64,000 nt of DNA, taken from Varibaculum prostatecancerukia (GTDB taxonomy: Bacteria; Actinomycetota; Actinomycetes; Actinomycetales; Actinomycetaceae). Where the stretch lies: assembly GCF_943169825.2 (NCBI RefSeq), contig NZ_OW968402.1, positions 806,001-870,000 on the forward strand, given 5' to 3'. The position numbers and the translations under genes are program-made. The notes under the pieces are model-generated. The model worked only from the letters and a program-made list of their open reading frames with translations, was not told the DNA's origin and did not search any database. How positions within the stretch are numbered: the stretch's first letter is position 1; each line of letters opens with the position of its first letter. Below, piece after piece: positions 9,016 through 18,129 of this stretch.

Positions 9016-9467
9016 GCGTAGAGGTTCTCAACGAGACTGAATACCCAATCGACGGGGTAGAATTCCAAGAAATTGCCGACTATGTGTTGCGGGCGATGCA
9101 CGTATCATCTGCGGCGGAAATGTCGGTGATTTTTGTAGAACCGGATGCCATCGCCGCCCTCCATAAGCGTTGGTTAGATCTGGAAGGCCCCACTGATGTG
9201 ATGAGTTTTCCCATAGACGAGCTCCGTCCCGGGGCTGCGGATGCCCCGACGGAGGCGGGAGTCTTAGGCGATGTAGTGATTTGTCCCCAGGTGGCGCAGA
9301 CCCAAGCTGCCAGTGCCGGTCATTCCACTACCGAAGAAATGTTACTGCTCGCGGTGCATGGAATCTTGCATCTACTGGGATATGATCACGCTGAAAAAGA
9401 CGAAGAAAAAGAAATGTTCGCTTTGCAGCGCAAACTCCTGCTGACTTTCTTGGCCGAGCGGGGCTGA
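9012..9467 (+). CDS. ybeY: Endoribonuclease YbeY
   Basis: Single-strand-specific metallo-endoribonuclease used in 16S rRNA maturation and ribosome quality control. The zinc motif [11 protein letters not shown] (HxxxHxxxxxH) is intact near the C-terminus, and [10 protein letters not shown] is the other family block. The length of 151 residues is normal. ATGA overlap with phoH on the 5' side and only two bases to the next gene. Confidence 0.96.
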   Translation: MSVEVLNETEYPIDGVEFQEIADYVLRAMHVSSAAEMSVIFVEPDAIAALHKRWLDLEGPTDVMSFPIDELRPGAADAPTEAGVLGDVVICPQVAQTQAASAGHSTTEEMLLLAVHGILHLLGYDHAEKDEEKEMFALQRKLLLTFLAERG

Positions 9468-9469
9468 CC

Positions 9470-10765
9470 GTGTTCTCCCAGATACCTGCCGCCGGGCTAC
9501 TCGTTTTAGCGATTGTGCTAGTGGGGGTAGACGCTGCCTGGACGGCAGCTTTGGGAGCTTTTCAAACTCTGTCTCACGCTCGCGCCCAAGACCTGGTGGA
9601 GGAAGGACATCGCCGTGCCCGCCTGGTGCGTTCACTGGTTGAAGACCGGGCACGCACCGTGGCTATTTGCCAGTCCTGGCGCCTATTCGCGCAAGTCTTA
9701 GCAGCTACTTGTATGACCTTAGCTATGCTCGGCTTCGGTCTGGTCTGGTGGGTGGCGCTATTAGTGTCACTACTGGTATTGGGAGCGTTGCTGCTGATTT
9801 TTGCCACATTTGCGGGTATGCGGATAGGGCATTACCGCCCCGAAGCCACTGCCCTGTGGCTCAGTAAATTGGTGAGTTTTGGGCTGAAAATCTCGGTTCT
9901 ATATCGCCCCATAGAGTGGATCGCGCACAAAATAGCGCCACTTTCCCCAGTAGATGAGGCCGTCTCTCGCGCGGAAATCGCCGAAGATTTTCGGGAAATG
10001 GTCGATGAAATGGCCGAGGAAGAAAACCTGGATTTCGAGGACGAAGATCGTCAGATTGTGCGTTCCGCTCTGGAACTAGGCACCACTTTGGTGCGCGAAA
10101 TTATTGTGCCGCGCACCGATATGGTGTCGGTGGAGACCACCACCCTTGCCCGGGAAGCCTTTGAAATTTTTATCCAATCCGGGTTTTCTCGGATTCCGGT
10201 TCTTGGTGACGATGCCGATGATGTGCGCGGAATGCTCTACCTAAAAGATGTGGTTTCCCGCTGTTTTTCCCGTCCCGAGCTAATGGATCACCCGGTTCCG
10301 GAGATGATGCGCGAAGCATTCTTTGTTCCTGAAGTAATGCTCGCCGACGACTTGATGCGCCAAATGCAAGCCGATGCCCCTCATATTGCGGTGGTAGTGG
10401 ATGAATGGGGTGGCACCGTAGGCCTGGTAACGATAGAAGATATCCTAGAAGAGCTGGTGGGAGAGGTAACTGACGAGCATGATCGCGCCGAACAAGAACC
10501 CGAGCAAATCGACGCCGATACTTGGGTGGTGCCTGCCCGCTTAGGTTTGGACGATTTGGCCGAACTGGTAGATCTGGAAATAGATGATGACGAAGTAGAT
10601 ACTGTCGGCGGGCTGCTGGCCAAAGCGCTGGGCAAAGTGCCACTGCTCGGCTCTTATGCCCGGGTCAAAGGGCTGGAGCTAACTGTAAAAACGGTTGCCG
10701 GTCGCCGCCGGCAGATGGATACCCTATTGGTAAAACGCCTAGAGACAGAAACGGACGAGGAATGA
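9470..10765 (+). CDS. CNNM/CorC-HlyC family transporter-associated protein
   Basis: Membrane protein of the DUF21-CBS-CorC_HlyC architecture, linked to divalent cation (Mg2+/Co2+) efflux in characterised members. GTG start. Hydrophobic segments within residues 1-140 give the DUF21 membrane domain, a CBS pair spans roughly residues 200-330 (IIVPRTDMVSVE, GFSRIPVLGDDADDVRGMLYLKD, HIAVVVDEWGGTVGLVTIEDILEELVG in pieces), and a CorC_HlyC domain closes the protein. It sits between ybeY and era, its usual place, and overlaps era by four bases. Confidence 0.9.
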   Translation: MFSQIPAAGLLVLAIVLVGVDAAWTAALGAFQTLSHARAQDLVEEGHRRARLVRSLVEDRARTVAICQSWRLFAQVLAATCMTLAMLGFGLVWWVALLVSLLVLGALLLIFATFAGMRIGHYRPEATALWLSKLVSFGLKISVLYRPIEWIAHKIAPLSPVDEAVSRAEIAEDFREMVDEMAEEENLDFEDEDRQIVRSALELGTTLVREIIVPRTDMVSVETTTLAREAFEIFIQSGFSRIPVLGDDADDVRGMLYLKDVVSRCFSRPELMDHPVPEMMREAFFVPEVMLADDLMRQMQADAPHIAVVVDEWGGTVGLVTIEDILEELVGEVTDEHDRAEQEPEQIDADTWVVPARLGLDDLAELVDLEIDDDEVDTVGGLLAKALGKVPLLGSYARVKGLELTVKTVAGRRRQMDTLLVKRLETETDEE

Positions 10766-11823
10766 GCGAGCAAGAAAAAACCGAGCCTAAAAATCATCGC
10801 GCGGGATTCGTTTCAATCGTGGGACGACCCAATGTAGGAAAATCCACGCTAACAAATGCGCTGGTAGGGCAGAAAGTGGCGATTACTTCTTCTCGCCCGG
10901 AAACTACCCGTCACAATGTGCGGGGAGTAGTCCAGGGAGAGGATTACCAGATTGTGTTGGTGGATACTCCCGGGTTGCACCGACCCCGTACGCTGCTAGG
11001 TAAGCGCCTTAACGATATGGTGCGCGAAGCTCTGGTAGATGTAGATGCGGTGGTATTTTGCGTGCCGGCAGATCAAAAGATTGGTCCGGGGGATCGCTAT
11101 ATTGCAGCGGAACTGAAAGACCTGAAAATTCCGGTGATTTTGGCGGTTACCAAAGCAGATCTGGTTTCTAAAGAACGCATGGTAGCGGCACTGGTAGCTG
11201 CGGGGGAACTGGGGGATTGGAAAGAGATTGTTCCCCTCAGCGCCCTAGAGGGGGAGGTATCGGTGCTGGCTGATCAGATTGCCAAATACCTGCCGTCCTC
11301 CCCGCCTCTATATCCCCGCGATCAGGTTAGCGATGAATCGGTAGAAAAAATGATTGCCGAGTTTGTGCGCGAGGCCGCCTTAGAAGGGGTGCGGGAAGAA
11401 CTTCCACACTCGATTGCGGTACAGGTAGAAGAGATTCTCTACCAAGGGGAAGATAGCGGCCCCCGCTTGGGATACGGAACGCACCACGCCCCGCAAAGTA
11501 AGCAGGGTGCCACCGCGGACACCGGGGATGCTGCCGGTTCCGAGAGTGCGACCTCGCCTAAAGTTGCTGTTGCCGAGGGCGCATCCTCGTCATCTCAAGA
11601 GGAAACCAAACCCCTAGATGTACACGTTAACGTATTCGTGGAACGCGATTCTCAAAAGGGAATTTTGATTGGTAAAGGAGGCAGCCATATTCGGCGGGTA
11701 CGGATCAAATCTAAGCGGCAGATTCAAAAACTGTTAGGAAAACCGGTGCAATTACATCTGCATGTGCGGGTGGCGAAGAACTGGCAGTCGGATACCAAAA
11801 TGCTGGGGCGCCTGGGATTCTAG
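10762..11823 (+). CDS. era: GTPase Era with an insertion in the KH region
   Basis: Ribosome-assembly GTPase that binds 16S rRNA. G motifs: GRPNVGKST, DTPGLHRP and TKAD. The C-terminal KH domain has ERDSQKGILIGKGG. The protein is 353 residues, longer than the usual 290-310. The surplus lies at residues about 236-283, between YQGEDSGPRL and DVHVNVFVERD, where homologues continue directly; the insert is rich in Ala, Ser, Thr and Gly and looks disordered. Start ATG overlaps the previous gene by four bases. Confidence 0.96.
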   Translation: MSEQEKTEPKNHRAGFVSIVGRPNVGKSTLTNALVGQKVAITSSRPETTRHNVRGVVQGEDYQIVLVDTPGLHRPRTLLGKRLNDMVREALVDVDAVVFCVPADQKIGPGDRYIAAELKDLKIPVILAVTKADLVSKERMVAALVAAGELGDWKEIVPLSALEGEVSVLADQIAKYLPSSPPLYPRDQVSDESVEKMIAEFVREAALEGVREELPHSIAVQVEEILYQGEDSGPRLGYGTHHAPQSKQGATADTGDAAGSESATSPKVAVAEGASSSSQEETKPLDVHVNVFVERDSQKGILIGKGGSHIRRVRIKSKRQIQKLLGKPVQLHLHVRVAKNWQSDTKMLGRLGF

Positions 11824-11902
11824 CTCACCAGCAGGGATATCTCTTAGAGACTGGAGCTTGGAAAAATAAGGTTTTCCGCCACTCTTAGCAACAGCACAAT
11901 CT

Positions 11903-11916
11903 TGTAAACGTTTCCC
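11903..11916 (+). promoter_or_regulatory. Possible LacI-family operator upstream of the regulator gene
   Basis: TGTAAACGTTTCCC contains the palindromic AAACGTTT core with central CG that LacI/GalR-family repressors commonly bind. It is 62 bases before the start of a LacI-type gene, so self-regulation is plausible. Only one site of this quality is visible. Confidence 0.35.
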
Positions 11917-11978
11917 TAGTCAGGAATTTTCTTGCTAGGATTTTAACGATAAAACACTTACGCGAGGAGGCGTTTTCT

Positions 11979-13037
11979 GTGGCAACCATCCGTGACGTGG
12001 CTAAAGCCGCCGGAGTTTCAATTGCCACCGTTTCGCGCGCCCTCAATGGAAGTACCCATTTAGCGCCTGCTACCCGAGTTAAAGTAGTAGCCGCCGCCGA
12101 GGAACTCGGCTATCAAAAAGACCGCCTAGCAGCGGCGATGCGGACCGGACGCACCGGAGCTATCGGACTGGTGCTGGGGGACGTGATGAACCCGTTTTAT
12201 GCGATGCTAGCGCATTGCGTGGAGCGGGCGGTGCATTCCCACAAGACCTCCCTGGTGCTTTCAAATGCCCATGAGGACGGGCAAAGCTACGAAAACGGAA
12301 TTCGATCGCTGGTAAAACAGGGGGTTGATGGACTTTTAGTGGTGCCTCCCTCGCGGATTAAGCCTGGCTGGAAGCATCCGGCTCCTCCCGAGGGAATAGC
12401 AATGGTGGCTCTAGATCGGGAAGCTCCGGGAACCAAGATTCCCTCGGTACTTATTGACTCCACCCAGGCGATGCGAGATATGGCTGAGCATTTACGGGAA
12501 GTCGGTTATCACCGTCCCGCCTACCTGGCGGGTCCAGAGTTTTGTTTATCGGGGCAAAGGCGCACAGAAAAGCTACAGGAAGCTTTGGCCAGTTGTGGTT
12601 TTGGAAAGCTAGAAGTGGAGTATTGCCCCCATGAGGCAGTTTCGGCTGCCAGCGCTACCCGGGCGCTGCTGGCGCTTTACCGTCCAGATATTATTATTTG
12701 CGCCTCTAATCAGATTGCCCTGGGAGTATTGATGATTGCCAAGAGCATGGGGATGCAGCTAGGTTCCGATTTAGGATTAGTAGCGATTGATGACATTCCC
12801 TGGTTCTCGGTGATGTCCCCGGCGATCACCGTGATTGACCAACCCGTAGACAAGCTGGCTAATCTAGGGGTAACTGTACTGATGAAACAGATTTTCGGGG
12901 CGGCCTATGTACCTAAGGCAGGGGATGTTTTAGTGGCGGGTGAAGGTGCCTTTATTCCCCGAGAGTCCACCCAGGGGCCAAGCCTGTCCGCTCAATATGC
13001 GGGACGTTGGTTACCAGAAAGTGGAAAAACTGTTTAG
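11979..13037 (+). CDS. LacI-family transcriptional regulator
   Basis: DNA-binding repressor of 352 residues. The N-terminus TIRDVAKAAGVSIATVSRAL is the LacI helix-turn-helix, followed by the hinge helix and a periplasmic-binding-protein-like ligand domain (GLVLGDVMNPFYAMLAHCVE, GVDGLLVVPPS, AIDDIPWFSVMSPAITVIDQP in order). GTG start with GAGGAGG 8 bases upstream. No sugar transporter or catabolic gene is adjacent, so the ligand and targets cannot be read from context; the neighbouring leuA has its own promoter region and leader. Confidence 0.92.
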   Translation: MATIRDVAKAAGVSIATVSRALNGSTHLAPATRVKVVAAAEELGYQKDRLAAAMRTGRTGAIGLVLGDVMNPFYAMLAHCVERAVHSHKTSLVLSNAHEDGQSYENGIRSLVKQGVDGLLVVPPSRIKPGWKHPAPPEGIAMVALDREAPGTKIPSVLIDSTQAMRDMAEHLREVGYHRPAYLAGPEFCLSGQRRTEKLQEALASCGFGKLEVEYCPHEAVSAASATRALLALYRPDIIICASNQIALGVLMIAKSMGMQLGSDLGLVAIDDIPWFSVMSPAITVIDQPVDKLANLGVTVLMKQIFGAAYVPKAGDVLVAGEGAFIPRESTQGPSLSAQYAGRWLPESGKTV

Positions 13038-13046
13038 AGTAGGTAT

Positions 13047-13094
13047 ATGCGCGCATTGATTCTGCTGCTAGGCTGCCGCGACGAAGTCCAGTAA
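13047..13094 (+). CDS. leuL: leuA leader peptide (15 aa, Leu-rich)
   Basis: ATG CGC GCA TTG ATT CTG CTG CTA GGC and on, giving MRALILLLGCRDEVQ then TAA. Four of residues 4-8 are Leu with one Ile, the pattern of leader peptides that sense charged leucyl-tRNA. It lies between the LacI gene and leuA and its stop codon falls inside a long hairpin (13076-13116). The peptide is too short to be found by ordinary gene calling. AGAGTAGG is present 5' of the ATG. Confidence 0.8.
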   Translation: MRALILLLGCRDEVQ

Positions 13095-13116
13095 AACTGG
13101 TCGAGACTCGTCGCGG
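13076..13116 (+). promoter_or_regulatory. Leucine attenuator hairpin before leuA
   Basis: CCGCGACGA (13076-13084) pairs with TCGTCGCGG (13108-13116), and inside it CCAGT (13088-13092) pairs with ACTGG (13096-13100) around the leader stop codon. A ribosome stalled at the Leu codons would leave this hairpin free to form or change partners. There is no strong T tract after it, so the mechanism could be transcriptional or translational. Confidence 0.65.
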
Positions 13117-13168
13117 GATTCTTTGCTGTCCTCGGCCAGCCACTTAAAAAGCAGAAAGAAATCTTAGA

Positions 13169-14920
13169 ATGCGAACTACTGGTAAAGCTCCTCGTCAACA
13201 ACCGTCCGGGATGCCGTTTCAAAAGTATGCCCACTTTTGGGATACTTCCCTAAAACTGCCGGATCGTACCTGGCCAGATAAAAATGTTACCCAGGCTCCT
13301 CGCTGGCTATCTACGGATTTGCGAGACGGCAACCAGGCCTTGATTGACCCTATGGATCCGCTGCGTAAACGAAAAATGTTCGATCTGTTGGTACAGATAG
13401 GGATGAAAGAAATCGAAATCGGGTTTCCGGCGGCCTCACAGGTAGATTTTGACTTCGTGCGCTCACTAGTTGAAGATGACGCGATTCCCGAAGACGTCTG
13501 CGTTTCAGTCCTCACCCAGGCGCGCGAAGACCTAATCGGACGCACCGTGGAATCCCTAGTGGGGGTGCCGCGTGCCAATGTGCATATCTATAACGCCACC
13601 TCACCCACTTTTCGGGAAGTAGTATTCCACAACGATAAGGCGGCCACCGTAGAACTGGCGGTGAGCGGGGTACGCGAAGTAATCGCGCAAGCGGAAAAGC
13701 AATTGGATGATTCTACGGTTTTTGGTCTGCAATATTCCCCCGAGATTTTCGTGGATACCGAAGCTGAGTTTGCCCTGGAAATCTGTGAAGCGGTCATGGA
13801 TATCTGGCAGCCCGATGAGGATCGCGAAATTATTTTGAACCTGCCGGCTACCGTAGAGCGTTACACCCCGGACTCCTATGCAGATCAGATTGAATGGATG
13901 AGCCGTAACCTTAGCCGCCGCGAACACGTATGCCTGTCGGTACATAACCATAATGACCGCGGCACCGGGATCGCAGCCGCGGAACTTTCTATGAAAGCAG
14001 GCGCTGACCGGGTAGAAGGCTGCCTCTTGGGGCAAGGCGAGCGGACTGGCAACGTAGATTTGATTACCTTGGCGATGAATCTTTATTCCCAAGGCATCGA
14101 CCCCATGCTGGATTTATCTAACCTGGATAAGGTGCGCGAAACGGTCGAGCACTGTACTCGCATGGAAACCAATCCCCGCCAACCCTATACCGGCGATTTG
14201 GTTTACACCTCCTTCTCCGGTTCCCACCAAGACGCCATCAAGAAAGGCTTCGATAAGCGTGCCCGGGAGGTTAAAGCTGCCGGTGGCGACCAAAACCAAG
14301 TTATCTGGACAGTACCTTACTTACCGATAGACCCGGGCGATATCGGGCGCGACTACCAGGCAGTGGTTCGGGTGAACTCCCAGTCCGGCAAGGGCGGAAT
14401 CGCATTCATGATGAAACGGGATTATTCCTTGGATTTGCCACGCCGCCTGCAGGTGGAGTTCTATCGTCACGTTCAGGACTACACAGAAGAGTTCGGGGGC
14501 GAGGTCGACTCGCAGCATTTGTGGAAGATTTTTGCCGATGAATATTTGCCCGGCGAAGAACACAGCCTCACGCCTTGGGGCCGCTTTAAGCTGCGGGATT
14601 CTCGCGCCGATACCAACCACGAAACTGGGGAAGTGTCCCTGCGGGCTCAGGTAAGCGATAACGGTACTATGCGGACTTTAGAAGCGGTGGCGCCCGGACC
14701 TATCGAGGCTTTCATTACTGCTTTCCAAGGGCTAGGGCTGGATATCAAAGTTCTGGACTATGTCGAGCACGCGATGGAAACCGGCGAAAGTTCGCGGGCA
14801 GCAGCCTATGTCGAGGCCGAGATTGCCGGTCAGGTGCTGTGGGGAGTAGGTATCGATCCATCGATTACCCGCGCTACCTATAAGGCAGTCATCAGCGCCC
14901 TCAACCGCGCGGAACGCTAA
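13169..14920 (+). CDS. leuA: 2-isopropylmalate synthase
   Basis: First committed step of leucine synthesis: acetyl-CoA plus 2-oxoisovalerate to 2-isopropylmalate. The 583 residues match the long actinobacterial form (LeuA type 2). The catalytic barrel contains LRDGNQALIDPM and the metal motif SVHNHNDRGTG; GSHQDAIKKG and the C-terminal regulatory dimer domain that binds leucine follow. The first ~15 residues are the usual variable lead before SGMPFQKY. Preceded by the leader peptide and attenuator. Confidence 0.96.
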   Translation: MRTTGKAPRQQPSGMPFQKYAHFWDTSLKLPDRTWPDKNVTQAPRWLSTDLRDGNQALIDPMDPLRKRKMFDLLVQIGMKEIEIGFPAASQVDFDFVRSLVEDDAIPEDVCVSVLTQAREDLIGRTVESLVGVPRANVHIYNATSPTFREVVFHNDKAATVELAVSGVREVIAQAEKQLDDSTVFGLQYSPEIFVDTEAEFALEICEAVMDIWQPDEDREIILNLPATVERYTPDSYADQIEWMSRNLSRREHVCLSVHNHNDRGTGIAAAELSMKAGADRVEGCLLGQGERTGNVDLITLAMNLYSQGIDPMLDLSNLDKVRETVEHCTRMETNPRQPYTGDLVYTSFSGSHQDAIKKGFDKRAREVKAAGGDQNQVIWTVPYLPIDPGDIGRDYQAVVRVNSQSGKGGIAFMMKRDYSLDLPRRLQVEFYRHVQDYTEEFGGEVDSQHLWKIFADEYLPGEEHSLTPWGRFKLRDSRADTNHETGEVSLRAQVSDNGTMRTLEAVAPGPIEAFITAFQGLGLDIKVLDYVEHAMETGESSRAAAYVEAEIAGQVLWGVGIDPSITRATYKAVISALNRAER

Positions 14921-15122
14921 GGCGTGGATTTTTTCGAATAGTGTTTTGAACTCGATTAATAGATGCTAAAAGTCGTTTTTCAGGAAGTCTAGCAATCGTT
15001 TTGTAGGTTTTACGTGGCTGCTGGCATTAGTATTTGCGGAGGCGGCCGCTAGCTCTCGCCCGTAAGCGCCCTTTGAACTGTGTCAAAGCTGAACTAGCAA
15101 GTAGATGTGAGATAATAACCGG

Positions 15123-15854
15123 GTGCTGCGAACCTATACCGACCAGGCGATTGTCCTGCGAACCACCAAGCTAGGGGAAGCAGACATGATTTTGACCCTG
15201 CTCACCCTCGAGCACGGGCAAGTGCGGGCAGTAGCTAAAGGACTGCGCCGCACCTCCTCGAAATTCGGGGCGCGTCTCAGTCCCTTTAATCGGGTAAAAC
15301 TGCAGCTGCACCTGGGGAGAAATCTGGATACCGTCACCCAAGCCGAGTCGCTCAGCCTGAATGCCCCGGCGATTGCCGCCGATTATGAACGTTACCTATC
15401 CGGGCAGGTAATGTTAGAAACCGCGGAAAAACTTTCTGAGGGCGAGGCTTCGCGCAGCCAATACCGTCTGCTTGCTGGAGCAATACCAGCCTTAGCGAAC
15501 CGCGCGCACCGCCCCGGCATGGTGCTATCCTCGTATCTTTTGCGCACCCTTGCGATTGCCGGATGGGCTCCGGCTTTAAGCGCGTGTTCCCTCTGCGGAT
15601 CTGACGGCCCCTTTAAAGTATTCTCGGCGCCAGCAGGTGGGGTGGTATGCGCAGATTGCCAGCTCAGCGGAGGAATACGCATCTCAGATCCAGTAACCAA
15701 GCTGCTTACTTTGCTGCTTGCCGGGCAATGGCCACAGGTTTACCAGGCAGATGCTCTAACCCAGGGCATCGCAGAAGAAGTGGTTACTGCCTATACCGAG
15801 TGGGTTTTAGAGAGAAAACTAAAATCCCTGTCGGTCAGGGAACGCAAGGCATAA
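15123..15854 (+). CDS. recO: DNA repair protein RecO
   Basis: Recombination mediator that loads RecA with RecF/RecR. The 243 residues begin with the OB-fold (YTDQAIVLRTTKLGEADMIL) and contain the helical domain with a zinc site CSLCGS...CADC. GTG start. A GATAAT hexamer at 15111-15116 stands 6 bases before the GTG and there is no Shine-Dalgarno sequence, so the transcript may be leaderless. uppS follows after 7 bases; recO-uppS is a standard actinobacterial pair. Confidence 0.93.
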   Translation: MLRTYTDQAIVLRTTKLGEADMILTLLTLEHGQVRAVAKGLRRTSSKFGARLSPFNRVKLQLHLGRNLDTVTQAESLSLNAPAIAADYERYLSGQVMLETAEKLSEGEASRSQYRLLAGAIPALANRAHRPGMVLSSYLLRTLAIAGWAPALSACSLCGSDGPFKVFSAPAGGVVCADCQLSGGIRISDPVTKLLTLLLAGQWPQVYQADALTQGIAEEVVTAYTEWVLERKLKSLSVRERKA

Positions 15855-15861
15855 TAAGAAC

Positions 15862-16644
15862 ATGAGCGATAAAGACTTGGTAGCAACTATTCCCCCCGGG
15901 CAGGGCGCCTCCATACCTCCGTTATCGCAGGTTCCCACCCACGTGGCGCTAATCATGGATGGCAATGGACGCTGGGCTAATCAACAGGGTTTGCCGCGCA
16001 CGGCAGGGCATCAAGCCGGAGAACTGTCGCTGATGGACACCCTGGCAGGAGCAGTCGAGGCTGGGGTGAAAATGGTGAGCGTCTATGCTTTTTCCACCGA
16101 GAATTGGAAACGCTCCCCGGCGGAAGTGCGTTTCCTTATGGGGTATTCGCGAGACGTGATTCGCCGGCGCTCCCGCGAACTCAACGACTGGAACGTGCGC
16201 ATAGTGTGGTCGGGGCGGCGCGGGCGCCTCTGGAAGTCAGTTATCAAAGAATTAGAAGCTGCCGCCGATTTGACCAGGAAAAACACCGGGATGGTGTTCA
16301 ATATGTGTATAAATTACGGAGGACGCGCGGAACTGGTGGACGCTGCCCGCGCAGTTGCCCGCCGGGTAGCGGCCGGGGAAATCAGCGAAAACCATATCCG
16401 CGAGGACACCTTAGCGCGAGAAATGTATCTAGGAGGAATGCCGGATGTGGATTTACTGATCCGCACCTCCGGGGAACAGCGCCTGTCTAATTTCTTGCTG
16501 TGGCAATGTGCCTATGCGGAACTTAGCTTTGTTCCCGAGATGTGGCCAGATTTTAAACGGGAACAACTCTGGCGGGAACTAGCAGCTTTTGGAGGGCGCA
16601 ATCGGCGTTTTGGAGGAGCCAAAGATCAGCCCCAAGGCTCCTAA
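15862..16644 (+). CDS. uppS: Isoprenyl transferase (undecaprenyl/decaprenyl diphosphate synthase)
   Basis: Cis-prenyltransferase that makes the lipid carrier for cell-wall synthesis from isopentenyl diphosphate. The 260 residues show the active-site block ALIMDGNGRWANQQGLPR with the catalytic Asp, the GVKMVSVYAFSTENWKR block, and the product-site RTSGEQRLSNFLLWQCAYAE. Membrane-peripheral cytosolic enzyme. Start ATG 7 bases after recO. Confidence 0.95.
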   Translation: MSDKDLVATIPPGQGASIPPLSQVPTHVALIMDGNGRWANQQGLPRTAGHQAGELSLMDTLAGAVEAGVKMVSVYAFSTENWKRSPAEVRFLMGYSRDVIRRRSRELNDWNVRIVWSGRRGRLWKSVIKELEAAADLTRKNTGMVFNMCINYGGRAELVDAARAVARRVAAGEISENHIREDTLAREMYLGGMPDVDLLIRTSGEQRLSNFLLWQCAYAELSFVPEMWPDFKREQLWRELAAFGGRNRRFGGAKDQPQGS

Positions 16645-16741
16645 GTACCCTGTTAGCAGCCTTTTGCAGCCGACACAACCGGGCCCTTGAAAATCCCGAA
16701 GTGCGCCCTGGTAAAAATAAGGATGATTAACCCCGGTATTA

Positions 16742-17962
16742 CTAATCCCAGAGAGGATGGGCAAACAGGCCACTGCCCAGTTTCGGCTCGAACCAAGTGG
16801 ACTTAGGGGGCATGATTTTATCGGCATCTGCCACTTCCATCACTTGGTCAATCTGGGTGGGATACATATAGAAGGCACACGCCGCGCCATTATCTACCGC
16901 TGCTTTCAGCTCGCCATCCCCGCGAATCCCGCCTACGAAATCGATGCGCTCGCTGGTGCGGGGATCTTTAATTCCCAGTAGGGGAGAAAGCACTTTTTCT
17001 TGCAGCAAAGATACGTCTAAGGAATCGGGCAGCTTTTTACCAGCTATAACCCCGGGATGGAAACTGCATGCATACCATTTGCCGCCCAGATACATACTGA
17101 ACGAGCCGGCATTTTCTGGGGGAGCGAACTTTCCTAGTTCAGTTATCGCCGCTACCTGCGCTAAGTCGTTCAAGAACTGCGCGGGGTTAGTATCTCCCCA
17201 ATCAAGCACTAGCCGGTTATAGGGAAGGCAGCGCAAGTCGTGGTCGGGAACCGCTACCACTAAAAACTCATTCCAGGGAGCTTCGGGGCGCTGCGGGCGA
17301 GTAAGTCCCACTTTTGCCGCCGATGCGGAGCGGTGATGCCCATCGGCAATATAGAAGTAGTCCAGCGCCTCTAGGGCGCGAGCAGCCGAGGCGGTATCTT
17401 CATCCGATAAGGGCCAAAGCTCATGGCGGGTACCATCTAAAGTTTTGCCCTCAAGCAGTGGTGTTTCTTTGGTTACCCTCGCGGTGATCTCGTCGATTTC
17501 TTGATTGGCTCGATAGGTGAGAAACACCGGTTCCGTGTGGGCATTTACCCGGTCGAAATGTTTAATTCGGTCGGACTCTTTGATTGCCAAAGTTTTTTCG
17601 TGCCGCTTAATAGTTCCGTTTTGATAATCGACTACCTGGGCGCACCCGACGATTCCCACCTGGGCGGCGCCTCGCCAAGTCTCCCGGTACAGATACAGGC
17701 AGGGGCGGTCTTCACGGACCAGCACCCCACGGTCAATAAAATCGGCCAGATTGGCGGCGGCCTGCTCGTGCACCTGGTCAGCGTGTTGATCCACGCTTGA
17801 GGGTAAATCAATCTCCGCGCGGGTGATATGTAGATAGGAATCGGGGTCTTTGCCCTGTTCTGCCGCCTCCTCCCGGTTCATGACGTCATAGGGCAGTGCC
17901 ACTACTCGCGGGGCGGCCTCGCTAGTGGGACGCAGAGCGCGAAAAGGACGCAACTTCGGCAT
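16742..17962 (-). CDS. DUF1015 family protein
   Basis: Conserved protein of about 406 residues. It begins MPKLRPFRALRP and continues VVALPYDVMNREEA, and carries YYIADGHHRSASA; these blocks are typical of DUF1015 (sometimes annotated as HTH/kinase-like SerB-associated in other phyla), whose biochemical activity I cannot state. I choose ATG 17962 because AAGGAG is 6 bases upstream; a TTG directly before it is in frame. It is convergent with uppS, 97 bases apart, and no strong terminator is visible in that gap. Confidence 0.85.
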   Translation of the reverse strand: MPKLRPFRALRPTSEAAPRVVALPYDVMNREEAAEQGKDPDSYLHITRAEIDLPSSVDQHADQVHEQAAANLADFIDRGVLVREDRPCLYLYRETWRGAAQVGIVGCAQVVDYQNGTIKRHEKTLAIKESDRIKHFDRVNAHTEPVFLTYRANQEIDEITARVTKETPLLEGKTLDGTRHELWPLSDEDTASAARALEALDYFYIADGHHRSASAAKVGLTRPQRPEAPWNEFLVVAVPDHDLRCLPYNRLVLDWGDTNPAQFLNDLAQVAAITELGKFAPPENAGSFSMYLGGKWYACSFHPGVIAGKKLPDSLDVSLLQEKVLSPLLGIKDPRTSERIDFVGGIRGDGELKAAVDNGAACAFYMYPTQIDQVMEVADADKIMPPKSTWFEPKLGSGLFAHPLWD

Positions 17963-18129
17963 CAAAATCTCCTTAAAGCTATTACCTTTGCCTCCAGTTT
18001 ATCGGCTGAGCCTAGGTTTCGTAGTTGCGCGCCAACTATTAGCCGGCGGAAAGATAGAATCCTGGACTGGTGTAGAAGGAATTGGTTTCCTGTCCTGGTT
18101 ACGTAGGGAAAATATTTGGCTTCCTCTGG

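Noticed and set aside
11860-11877. Terminator after era
   Set aside because: GGAAAA/TTTTCC can pair, but the stem is only six bases and no T run follows.
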